64,000 nt of DNA from Isoetes taiwanensis (GCA_021234155.1 JAJEKV010000075.1:4482230-4546229); one strand, 5' to 3'; shown: positions 49,567-58,500, numbered from the stretch's first letter. The notes: a model not told the origin generated them from the sequence alone. A program made the numbers and translations.

Positions 49567-50717
49567 TGTCCGGCGGCGGGGGGAGATAGTATCTCGGCGA
49601 CACGTGTCGTTGTGCGGCGTTGTTGATTAAATAAGCCCCTCGGCCGCCGGCTCTATGTATTACGGCATATTCGCCGACCTCCACCTCGGTGAACTCTACG
49701 TAATCCCCGATTGTCGATGAAACTCACACGATGTCGATCCGCCTCTTCTCTGTAGGGGGGCTGGTGTCGAAGAGCTCGGCATCAAAATGTTAGTGTGGTC
49801 TTGCCCCGGGATCCCCATCCGTTCTTGGATGGCATAGAACTCCTCTTGAGGGGCGGTCCCGAGCTTCCATTGTTTGCACGATGTTCTTTTGTAGGCTTGG
49901 ATGTCTGAAGTCGACTCCCCGGTGTAGGTGTCGGCTTCTCTTACCTGGAGCGGGAAGTCGGAAGCTCCTCGGACGATGAAATCATCCAGATCTGGTTGTT
50001 GCCACAGTTGGTGCAGCAACTCTTTGAGTCGGTACTCCCTTTCCTGCATTTCGGGAGGTTACGGATGTCGCTGAGGAGCAGGTACTCCTCGCCGTCGATG
50101 ATGATGGGGGCTAGGCTTGTGATATCTAGCCCAAGTGGTGGGGCGATCCTGAGGGTTTGCCGGCTCCGTTCAAATTCACAGTAACTCACGTTACGCTGAA
50201 GCTGCTGCTCTTACTGGCTGGTCGAGCTTCGGCGTAGTCCTCGTCTTCGATTCCTCGTCTTACGCTCTTCCTTCTTGCTCTGTTGAGTGCTTGTAAAAGG
50301 AGCTGATGCATTGTTGAGGAGGCTATGGGGTCCACATCCATGGGAGGGATAGAGGTTTCTCCCATGGGGTTTTCGGCACGATGGGAAAGGAAGATTGCTA
50401 AGGCGGCGGTGTAGGAGAAGTACTTGGTCCTGTCGACTGTCAGGACCATGTAGTCTGGCAACCTCTGCGCCTTGTTGGTCAGGTACTTAGCAATGTTTGA
50501 AACATCACCCAAGGTTGCTTGAAGGGATTGCCTGGGAACAAAATAATACTTTACAAAGGGGGGCTGCACTAGGGACGGTCCTACCTAGCTTGTTTCAGAC
50601 AAGACTTGTCTATATGTGGGGGTTGCGTGCAGAGTGGCTTGGACATCTATCTCTTTTCGGAAAACTTGAAAAATGGCGTTGACATCGGTCTCGGTATTAC
50701 CTTTGCGCCTGTACCAT
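49567..50717 (-). pseudogene. Accessory ORF 2 of the element, function unknown
   Basis: Minus strand. A likely start ATG at 50717-50715 opens a 17-bp exon ending AAAG|GTAATACC. An intron of 169 bp (50532-50700) ends TTTGTTCCCAG. The next exon reads RQSLQATLGDVSNIAKYLTN, YMVLTVDRTKYFSYTAALAI and MHQLLLQALNRARRKSVRR. It then changes frame near 50190 (RIAPPLGLDITSLAPIII), near 50050 (YRLKELLHQLWQQPDLDDFI), and near 49790 at a T run (ELFDTSPPTEKRRIDIV), meets one TGA, and ends YYLPPPPDRE. No gag, protease, histone or kinase motif is seen. The tail is basic, so nuclear or nucleic-acid contact is possible. It has its own TATA box and duplicated palindromes upstream. Confidence 0.55.
50532..50700 (-). 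other. Predicted intron in accessory ORF 2
   Basis: GTAATACC at the donor and TTTGTTCCCAG at the acceptor. Splicing keeps the frame from ATGGTACAGGCG into RQSLQATLG. An intron inside an LTR element argues that this unit is expressed separately from the genomic RNA or was acquired as genomic DNA. Confidence 0.45.
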
Positions 50718-50856
50718 CACCTAAAGTCGGCCCGATTTGCCATGGATCTAGGGAAGATGGGACTAACAAACGGATGCAGAAGTGCCTCAGGGAGCTGGGA
50801 AATCGCCTAGAAGGTCTGGAGCAAACTTGTAGGATGGTAAGTGAGAAATGGGAGCC

Positions 50857-50864
50857 TATTTATA
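50857..50864 (-). promoter_or_regulatory. TATA box of accessory ORF 2
   Basis: TATAAATA on the minus strand, 140 bp before the proposed ATG. Palindromes at 51057 and 51252 lie upstream. The box context TCTATAAATAG is the same as at the H3-like gene. Confidence 0.65.
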
Positions 50865-51056
50865 GACTAGGGGAAAACCCTAATTTTTGGGTGACTTGAA
50901 AAACTATTGGGGTTGGGCAATTCTAGCCTATGTTGAGGTTCAAATGGGAATTGGAAGGCTAATTTGAGGGTTTGAGCATGACTGGGATTATCTAATGAAC
51001 CTATTGCAACAACTAGAGGTCAATTGGACATGGCATGGTGGAGAAAATGCTAGGAG

Positions 51057-51122
51057 GTCTCTTGCGTTGCCCCGAGTCAAGACCTAGAGTCTTGGTTTTG
51101 CTCTGGCGCGGCGTGTGAGACA
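51057..51122. repeat. Nested palindrome A
   Basis: Contains the inner stem AAGAC CTAGA GTCTT and the outer right arm GGCGTGTGAGAC. The left outer arm is partly eroded (GTCTCTTGCG). It is the nearer of two copies upstream of the accessory ORF 2 TATA box, 192 bp from it. Confidence 0.8.
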
Positions 51123-51251
51123 TCTATATCTTAGTCAAAACTTGTCCAATTTGGGTGATCTAAGGGTCAAATCATGCTAGACTCATCGAGTTAGGCAAGA
51201 TTGGCCCCTTACTTAGTCGATTTGGAGGTGTTTTGGTCTAGTTTGGATATG

Positions 51252-51314
51252 GTCTCACACGTTGCGCCCAGGTCAAGACCTAAAGTCTTGGTTTTGCTCT
51301 GGCGCGTGTGAGAC
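51252..51314. repeat. Nested palindrome B (best copy)
   Basis: Outer arms GTCTCACACG...GCGCCCAG and CTGGCGCGTGTGAGAC pair with a two-base bulge. Inside, CAAGAC CTAAA GTCTTG forms a second inverted repeat. It could be a cruciform or dimeric protein site in DNA, or a hairpin in RNA. Confidence 0.85.
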
Positions 51315-51450
51315 ATCCTCACTATTTTGCTCTAAAATGTTCAATTTAACTAAAAAGCCGTTACTTGCTAACTCAGCTTAGTTAATTACATTTATACACA
51401 TAGTCTACTCAAAAACACTTGTATTAAACAAAATTTTTGATTTACAAAAA

Positions 51451-52752
51451 TTAATAGGGCTCTCCCTTAATTACACTGGCCAAGTGCATATCCTTCTTCA
51501 TTAAGGTTACTCGCTTGGCATGCACGGTGCAGGCTGTGGAATCTTCAAAGTTCTGCACCAGCTTCTGCTCAGTTGCTTCCTGTAATGCCAGCAACATTTC
51601 ATCTGTCACCCTCATGCCGGTGTTGTATTCCTGTATTACTTCTCTGACTAATCGGGCGAACGGTGCACGGGGGATTAGGAAGCCGAAGCTGCGCTGGAAG
51701 TGCCTGATCTCTCGTAGTGCTCGTCTCTCGCTCTCCTTTCTGCTGGCCCTCCTTTTCGCTGGCTTCTTTGGAGGCTTGGGCTTCTCTGGCGGCGGCCTTA
51801 GAGTTTGCTTCTTCGTTGGACGTCCGCCTTCGATAATTCTGACCCTGTTCTCCTAGTAGTAGGAGTTGTAAGCCTCCCACTTCCTCATGAATGTGTTGTG
51901 CTCCCTCAGCTTCCTTTCGTAGACCTTGACAGGGTCTATTATGTACGATTCCCGGGCAGGTCGCGGGGCTTTCTTCCTATCCCACGTCGGGTACGGCGGG
52001 GGTGCCTGCGGCTGCTCTGGCTGCTCCTGATCATGTGCTCCCTGTTCGTCACCTGGGGGCTTAGAAGAACTCCCACCTTCAGCATTGGGGTTGAAGTCTT
52101 CATCTTTAGAGTCGTCGTCGGAGGGTGGCTTGTCGGGAGGCCGCTCTTCGATGACAACCTTTGTTCGTGGAACCTTCTTGATTTTCCTTTGGCCCGCCTC
52201 CACGAATTTCCCTTTCTTCTGCCTCAGTTCCTCGGCCTCCTTGGCTTCCTGCTCCTCCCTCTTCCTCTTCTTCTCAGCCCGCTTTCTCTCCCGGCGGCGT
52301 TCTTTTGCTTCGTGTTTCTTGATCCACGCCGTGAGTTCTTCTTCTTCGGTTGGCTCGAGCGTCGGCTCCCTCTGTTCTTCTTGCTCCTTTGCCTCCTCCT
52401 GTCGAATCCAGACCTCGAGTTCTTCCTCCATGGTCGGCTCGGGAGTCGGCTGCCTCTGCTCTTCGCGAACCTTGGTTCTCCGCTCTCGCTCTGCTTCCTC
52501 ATCCTCGAGCACTTCTGTACCTGCATCTGACTCCTCTTGATCGACCTGTTGGTCTATCTCCTCGCCCTGTGCTCCCTCCTGCTAGGATCCTTCCCTTTGG
52601 TGCTCATCTGAAGCTGTTCCCTCGCTCGATGAAGACTGGTCTCTTCTGCTAAGAAGGCGCTCCTGAAGCATCCGCTGTATCAGGCTCGGATCTTGGGCAC
52701 TGGCCGATTCACCAGGTCGGAGAACTCGAGCGGTTTGTTTGGTTCTAGCCAT
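51451..52752 (-). CDS. CENH3-like histone H3 with long linker, two TAG codons
   Basis: 434 codons on the minus strand in one frame, ATG at 52752 to TAA at 51451-51453. Residues 1-9 are MARTKQTAR, identical to histone H3; H3 K9 and S10 are replaced by V and L. Residues 345-433 (51720-51454) are a full histone fold: alpha-N ALREIRHFQRS, then FLIPRAPFARLVREV, loop 1 EYNTGMRVT, alpha-2 LLALQEATEQKLV, NFED, then HAKRVTLMKKDMHLA. REIRHFQ, LIPRAPF and RVTLMKKD are the forms seen in plant CENH3; RLVRE and HAKRVT fit all H3. Loop 1 has the length of canonical H3. The linker is Glu/Lys/Arg-rich with two 28-residue repeats (about 97-124 and 125-152; ELEVWIRQEEAK / ELTAWIKKHEAK). TAG interrupts at codons 57 and 300. 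The frame is otherwise open, and no intron is needed, unlike host CENH3 genes. Incorporation into nucleosomes is inference. Confidence 0.85.
51853..51855 (-). other. In-frame TAG, codon 300 of H3-like ORF
   Basis: Read TAC TAC TAG GAG AAC. Also explained by CAG to TAG. If translation stops here, a protein without the histone fold results. Confidence 0.8.
52582..52584 (-). other. In-frame TAG, codon 57 of H3-like ORF
   Basis: Read GGA TCC TAG CAG GAG. TAG followed by CAG is near the known leaky CAR-YYA context. It is also one C-to-T step from CAG (Gln) in a CHG site that plants methylate. Coding sense continues directly on both sides. Confidence 0.8.
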
Positions 52753-52857
52753 GTCTTACGGTCCGTCGATCCGAGGTCGGGCGCCCAAAAATCGCCTTAC
52801 GAAGCGGGAGCAGATTTCTAAGAGGAAACGTACAAATGAGAGGGGGGGGTCTAGGTC

Positions 52858-52865
52858 TATTTATA
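52858..52865 (-). promoter_or_regulatory. TATA box of H3-like gene
   Basis: TATAAATA in the context TCTATAAATAGA, 106 bp upstream of the ATG. A promoter inside the element, separate from the LTR. Confidence 0.7.
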
Positions 52866-52966
52866 GATGGCCAATTTTAGGTCAAATTTCAAACTACTCT
52901 TTTGGATGAGCCAAGACACTTATTAACCTATTACATGGGCTTAATTTAGACTTTTCTAATCCATTG

Positions 52967-53033
52967 GTCTCGCACGTTGCGCCCAGGGCAAGACCTAGAG
53001 TCTTGGTTTTTGCGCTGGCGCGACGTGTGAGAC
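52967..53033. repeat. Nested palindrome C
   Basis: Left arm GTCTCGCACG, GCGCCCAGG; inner stem CAAGAC CTAGA GTCTTG; right arm CTGGCGCGACGTGTGAGAC. It lies about 100 bp upstream of the H3-like TATA box. Confidence 0.85.
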
Positions 53034-53180
53034 ATTGTGGATTTTCATGCTAAATTATATGATTTCTAGGCATGTTTCTAGGGGTGTAATATACCAATCT
53101 AGCTAATGCTTATATTAAAACTCGATCTAGCATGTTACTTTTCTGAAATTCATCAAGTATTAAGGTATTTATGGCCTAAT

Positions 53181-53245
53181 GTCTGCATACGTTGCTTGAG
53201 GGCAAAACACGGGTCTTGGTTTTGCTCTCTGGCGGCGTGTGAGAC
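53181..53245. repeat. Nested palindrome D (eroded)
   Basis: GTCTGCATACGTTGC on the left and CTGGCGGCGTGTGAGAC on the right; the inner stem is degraded (ACACGGGTCTTGG). Second upstream copy of the H3-like unit, 148 bp beyond C. Confidence 0.7.
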
Positions 53246-53454
53246 CTTCTTCTTTATAGAAGGATTTGGCTCACTATTTTTAGGCTTTTTATGTTCTAAT
53301 TTGCTTAAGCATTTACTAAACTTAGCATATACTACAAAAATGAGAAAAAAATTTCCCACTTTTCGAGGTTTGAGGATCCTATCAAGTTAGTACTACTGGG
53401 GGTATGGCCAGTGCTTTGCTCTTGGTCTCCAAGAATATTGCTCGATATATAAGC
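53246..53454. other. Leader next to 5' LTR, no clear primer binding site
   Basis: In element orientation the LTR is followed by GCTTATATATCGAGCAATAT. No TGG-starting tRNA complement is adjacent; TGGAGACCAAGAGC begins some 25 bases in and is not a match I recognise. Confidence 0.5.
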
Positions 53455-55017
53455 TGTGGCGTCCCCTACTGTTATACGGTTGCACTCACCAGGTATACAA
53501 GCGAGTTCATCCCTCATACCCGACTTCATCTTGATACATGGCCCTCCATGTATCACTTTGCAACAACTGATGAGTTCGATTGGGAAGAATGAAGGGGTCA
53601 TTTTACCCTGTCTCCCTCAGGGCCTACCTAGCTGCGGAAGCGTAAACATACATGTCAGTATACATTATCATCACACAGCCACCTCGAAGGGTGGCTCATC
53701 CATATCTGCATAGACAAAGATCAGCACATCACATATGGGGTTCCTACCCAAGGCTCAGACTCCAGGGAATGACTGTCGGCTTGGGTCTCCAGAGTTCATT
53801 GCAGACAGAATTCATGGCAATGGATTTGGCTGACATGAGAACATGGCTTAGGGTAGTCTACTCCATCCGCCCCTCCTGTGCACACTTTGCAAAGTAGGTT
53901 GAAAAGTGTTGGGACCTGACTGTAGCCCGCCGGATGCATAGCCAAAGGGGCTATTCCTGGGTTGCATCTCCCCAGTTCTGATCCAGAGATCTACATGCTG
54001 ACTCAAGGTGACTAGAGGGCCACTGCCCTTGTTCGACTTGAACCCAATGGAGAGTGGCGCATCACCCCACGGGTGTCGAGCCCATGCCCTGCCCACACTC
54101 AGTGGCAAGCCATTAGACCTAGTCCACGGTGATCCCGGTAGACTTTACACCGGGGATCGTTCAAGAAGTCGAGAACACGAACGTCCTTATAAGCCCGGTC
54201 GGCCCCTTCACCCACCCGGTATGGTTCTTGTACCTGGGCGAATCTACGATTGTGCTAAAGAGGCTATCTAGGAGCATCAACTACTAGGCCTTAGGGTCTC
54301 TACCCCCCCTTCCCAATACAATGAGTTCCACGAGAGATACATCATCCATATACATCCGCGGAAGAACTAAAGAACTAGATCTAATCTATATCATAGAGTT
54401 AGGTTCTTTAGTTAGAGCTTGTATCACGGGGATCTAAATGGCTACTTCTGAGGCAATTTAATAGGCTAAACCCTCTTGATTCAATGGTGGAAGGCGGTTT
54501 AGGCTATTAAATTGACTAAGTACCTGATCCTTGGCTCGCTCCTCACATCTCGAACTTCGGCCATCTGCTGAGCGCTAGAAGATGAAGCTAGAAAGGGAAA
54601 CCAACGAGCTAGATCGCTCAGACAGAGTCTGGGAGGTGGTTTTGACTCCTGGAGCAAGCAAAACAGCGCCCTAAAATGGCATGAACGAAAATAGCAAGTT
54701 AGGGTTTCACTTACCTAAATAGACAAGGGTTTAGGGCTAGGGTTTCCAATTACCCCTTTTAGCATGTGGGATAATTGGTGTGGCCCACTTGCCTTTATTA
54801 GGTGGCATAAAGTGTCCCCATGGGAAAATGTGCACCTAGATAAATGTGCACATTGGTAAATGTGCACATTAATAAATGCACACACCTTGCAAGTTGCCCC
54901 CCTAGGGGCTACCCGCTTGGCTACACGTCGGCGTACATGTCAGTCGGGGTGGCGTGTACGCGTGATGAGGCAGTACAGTATACGTCCTGGGACCGTATAC
55001 TGTGATAGAACGTCACA
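53455..55017 (-). repeat. 5' LTR (right on plus strand)
   Basis: 1563 bp, TGTGGCGTCCCC to GAACGTCACA, colinear with 23114-24686. GTGCAC repeats and teloboxes are conserved. Clear differences between the LTRs suggest an old insertion, or consensus error in GC-rich parts. Confidence 0.92.
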
Positions 55018-55022
55018 GCTTC
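55018..55022. repeat. Target site duplication GCTTC, right
   Basis: Matches 23109-23113 and directly abuts the CGTCACA terminus. Confidence 0.85.
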
Positions 55023-55090
55023 CATATGCTTCAGTTTTACATTTTTAGATGTTTAGAATGCTTGATGCACCTAGTTCAAAACAAACGATG

Positions 55091-55274
55091 ACAATTTGGC
55101 CATTGATTCTCAGAAAGGTAGCTTATATAATTACAAAGATTTGTTCTTTGAGAATGAAATATTTACATGTATAATTCTAAAGGGAGTTGTGGGTGAAGCT
55201 ATAGGAGAAACCATGTCAAAATCAAGAAAAGAATGGGAGGAATATTTTTCCAGAAAGGAATACAATAATGTTGG
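55091..55274 (+). other. Possible host exon right of the retrotransposon
   Basis: Open after ATTCTCAG: KGSLYNYKDLFFENEIF, GVVGEAIGETMSKSRKEWEE, ending AATGTTG|GTAAAT. It resembles a real exon in composition and splice borders, but its phase does not fit the exon ending at 23064, so a missing exon, another acceptor or an error would be needed. Confidence 0.4.
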
Positions 55275-55299
55275 TAAATTTTATTTTTCTTAGATGTAA

Positions 55300-55880
55300 T
55301 ATGTAGTATCTAATGTGGGAAGCATATAAATTTGTAGGTCGTATCAAAATCTCTACTTGACATGAATTAAATAGTACAGATGTAATTTAGCAGCTCTTTA
55401 GGGCCATCAAACTAACCTGATAGCCAAAGACAAGTAAGCAAAGTTGATGTGGATGTTTCCTGCATAGCAAGCCTCGTCAAACTTAAGGATATGAACTTAT
55501 TCTGTTTTTGTTAATGTTCAATGAAGGTGATATTTCATCTATATGCTTGCATTAGATTCCTTGCATGGTCATTCATACACTTTATTCATTATTGTTGAAA
55601 ACTGAATTCATACATTGTACATGATTCTCATGTTTTGCATGTCAAAACTTACAAGATGGCAGTGAAGACTCAGGCAACAGACTTATTGACTATTGCCACA
55701 ACAATTAAAAATGATATATAAGGTAGATATTATCATGTTCAATAAACTTTCATAGACTTTGAGGATGTTGCAAGAGTTGGTTTTGTAAGGAAAGGTGCTA
55801 GCGGGCTGGAAGGCATTACACTAGTCATTAGAAGCCCGAATTTAGAAAAGCAAGTAAGAGGATGTACACAATTTGTTTCT
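55300..55880. other. Intron-like AT-rich stretch
   Basis: No gene seen except a short open patch near 55750-55860 (EDVARVGFVRKGASGLEG in the plus frame), which may be another exon. Confidence 0.3.
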
Positions 55881-55918
55881 TTTTCAGTCATGACTTTATT
55901 TACAAAGGTAATGATGTT

Positions 55919-56062
55919 GGCAGGGATGTTGTAAAATCTAGAAATGCCTTAGAAAATTTGGCTTCACCTCCTTCAAAGATCTTTGAAGATGGACCCTTTG
56001 CATTCGGCATCAAATGTAGATATCCGCATAGTGACAAACGTCAAGTAAAGGAATTTGTTAGT
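55919..56062 (+). other. Possible host exon before second gypsy
   Basis: After TGTTGGCAG the plus strand reads RDVVKSRNALENLASPP, FEDGPFAFGIKCRYPHSDK and RQVKEF, then is cut by the next LTR element. The wording is protein-like and uninterrupted. The family was not identified. Confidence 0.4.
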
Positions 56063-56064
56063 CC

Positions 56065-56583
56065 TGTACATCACAGTGCGGGACTATTCATCTACCACGA
56101 CGGACCAGGTCAAAGCCAAGGATCCACGGTCGGGTGTAGGTCGGTCGTCAAAGGCCAGCCGAGAAGGCCCAATGAGAAGACCAAGCCGCAAACCACGCTT
56201 GAAGGCCACGTGCGAAGAGGTGAGGAAGCGGACAAGTGGCGGGCCCGTCACCGCCCGGCGTCGGCGTCGGCGTGACCGGGCACCTCAAGAGCCTTTGCCG
56301 GCATTCACCGCAAATCAGGCCTCCTTCGAGAATCGACACCCGAAAATTGGCAGTGTCTATATTGGGCCAAAGGCCATTGTACTATATATATGAGTAGAGC
56401 TAGCCTTCACGGGCTAGATGAATTTTTGGTCTTATCTCACTTCTGTTTCCTCTCGATTGCGAGAGCTCATGTATCATCATTGATATCAAAGAGTTTTGTT
56501 CTCATCATTGTGTTCTTATTGTGTTCTTTTGTTCTCTCTCTTCTCCTTTTCTCTTGTTTCTTTTGCAAATCTCGCGTGACACA
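56065..56583 (+). repeat. Probable 5' LTR of second gypsy
   Basis: Tentative TGTACATC...TGACACA borders. It holds a TATA box TATATATA at 56383-56390 and a T-rich leader, and precedes the Gag ATG at 56712. The partner LTR is beyond the window. A primer binding site was not recognised. Confidence 0.5.
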
Positions 56584-56711
56584 GCTACCGGATTCTCCTG
56601 TTTGATCCACGGGTCCTCATAGCAGGGCTGTCTTGCAGGAGTTCCCGAACCCAGACCCCAAACACTGTCGCCGCTGCCGGGTCTGATTTTCTTTTCCTTC
56701 TTTCTTTTATC

Positions 56712-58500
56712 ATGTCTGCCCGAGCTTTCACCCCAGAGGAGAGCTTCTTAGTCAGACGGCGTCTCGTTTGGAGCGCCATCAACGTCGCAAAGTTGCTCGA
56801 GATATGTATAACACTGGTTATGATATTGAGAGAGGCCATATTCGCTCACGAGCTCAATCGGCGCCACCTACTCCTCGTATTCACTCTCGTCTTGGCTCTC
56901 CTCCAGCGTGTAAACATTGTTCACAACCTCAGTCACCACATCCTACACCTGTTCAGCCCCCTCCAGCTTATTTCCACACTCCAGAGAGTGCCTATATTCA
57001 TATCTCCTCTGACCATACTCCTCTGCCTTCACAACCATCATCTTCCCCTGGAGGAATGGGTTATCCCCATGTATCTTTCGGCCCTCCCCAGGTTCATACA
57101 TATCTCCAATCCCCTTCTTTTCACCCGACTCTTCCAGTTTACACTCTCGCTGATCTCAAACCCCATGAACACAGCACTCCAGGACCATCCCCCCAGGATG
57201 CTCCTTTTCAAGACTCTCAAGGTTTTTCTGCCCCTTTGCAACACCATCCCGAGACTATGGTTGTACCACCTCATTATGTGCCTCCTCCTACTCAGCCGCT
57301 CTATGCGCAAGGTCCGTCACAATCTTCTTTTCAGACTCTCAAACTGACCTATCCCACTTTTGGCAGTACTAAAGGCAAACCATTGGATCAAAGTGCTCAA
57401 GCCCACATGGAAGAATTTGAGGCTCTGGCTGTCCTAAATGGTCACACTCAACCTCAACTGAAGTTCCATATCTTTTCCACCACGCTCGTGGATCCCCTCA
57501 TCAATGGCTCATGGCAAACAAAAGCCATTGGAAACAAAACTGGACAGACATGAAGACCGCTTTCCTTTCTCATTATGGAACCACAGATGATGATCAACTT
57601 CTTCTCAACCAACTCAATGATCTTCAGCACAAGCCCACGGAGTCAGCCCGGGAGTTTGCGGATCGTCTTCACATCCTCCTCAGCAAACTTCAAGAGTACC
57701 CCACGCAAAGCCAGATCCTCGTCTGGTTTCTCCAGGGACTTCCTCCGGCTATTCGTCTCATGACTGAATACCTGCACCCTTCATTCCTCCTGTCATGGTA
57801 CCTCAGACTGCAGTTCAGCCTCCACACTCCAATCCTCAATGCAGTCAAATTTGGTGCCACCTCTGCAAATATCAGGGCCATTTGGCCAATGAGTGCAACT
57901 CCTCCAATGGCCCTCCTCATTGCAAACGCTGCAACATGTGCAATCATGCCACGGAAGAATGAACTCGTACTCATCCTACGCCCTTCCGGCAAAAGATGGT
58001 TTATCAAGTCCAAACCACGCCTCAGCAACAGACGTCATACCAACCTCATCAATTTCAAACTCAACCACTTCAACAGTATCCACAGTCTCAGCAATCTCAG
58101 CCGTCAAGAGGACAAGGCAACCGACCTCCTTTTGATCCTTCTAAAGCCCAGTGCTATCATTGTCTGGAATGGGGTCATACCACCACGGCGTGCCCTCAAC
58201 ATCCTCAAGTTCAAGTCCAACTTCCAGGCACGAATCAAACCACATCAGTACGCCTCACGGCCTATCAACTTTGGATATCGCTAATGGCAAACAAGGCCCT
58301 CATCCTGTTCTCAGAAAGCCACCACGCGTGCCTCAACAATCACGGTATCAACCAGCCCCTTTGTCAACTCCTCCTCTGGATCAACAAGCCCAGGAAGAAA
58401 TTTATCAGGCTCTCAATCCTCCAGTTCAACCGTCCAATTGGGTTGGTTTGGTTTCACGCCAGACCAGGGCGTCACGCCCCTTGACCATCCTTCCTCATGA
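56712..58500 (+). pseudogene. Second gypsy: Gag, frameshifted
   Basis: Starts MSARAFTPEESFLVRRR, changes frame near 56760 into HQRRKVARDMYNTGYD, with a Pro/Ser-rich stretch to about 57350. After another change near 57520 comes the Gag core (WTDMKTAFLSHYGTTDDD, SAREFADRLHILLSKLQ). A Gln/Pro-rich part leads to the zinc knuckle CYHCLEWGHTTTACP (about 58153). At least three frame changes. Confidence 0.85.

Larger units (their letters stand above)
23114..55017 (-). mobile_element. Giant chromodomain Ty3/gypsy LTR retrotransposon
   Basis: Minus-strand element, 31.9 kb as assembled and about 22 kb if the internal 9.9-kb duplication is counted once. Evidence: paired LTRs with TGTG..CACA termini, GCTTC target duplication, polypurine tract beside the 3' LTR, and gag-pol with RNase H, integrase and chromodomain. 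In element order: 5' LTR, palindromes, H3-like ORF, palindromes, second accessory ORF, long insert (Helitron end and host-gene-like fragments, partly duplicated), gag-pol, 3' LTR. Usual chromoviruses are roughly 5-8 kb, so most of the length is extra. It is probably non-autonomous now because gag and pol are frameshifted. Confidence 0.85.

Noticed and set aside
52180-52500. Programmed -1 frameshift signal in the H3-like ORF
   Set aside because: No slippery heptamer placed at a frame change; the main frame simply continues through the TAG codons.
51853-52512. Calling the charged segment a retroviral Gag
   Set aside because: No zinc knuckle or Gag core is present, it is in frame with the histone fold, and Gag-like sequence is found separately at 28.3-30.3 kb.
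51805-52530. 241-codon plus-strand frame opposite the H3-like gene
   Set aside because: It is the antisense of the Glu/Lys-rich linker, giving Leu/Ser-rich nonsense with no motif; the minus strand has the histone sequence and TATA box.
51451-52752. Treating the H3-like gene as an ordinary host CENH3 locus
   Set aside because: It lacks introns, has a linker of about 300 residues, and lies between LTRs sharing one target duplication. Host origin by capture remains likely, but not an ordinary locus.
53455-55017. Solo LTR at 53455-55017
   Set aside because: Its two flanks do not match each other, whereas its right flank matches the left flank of the other LTR.
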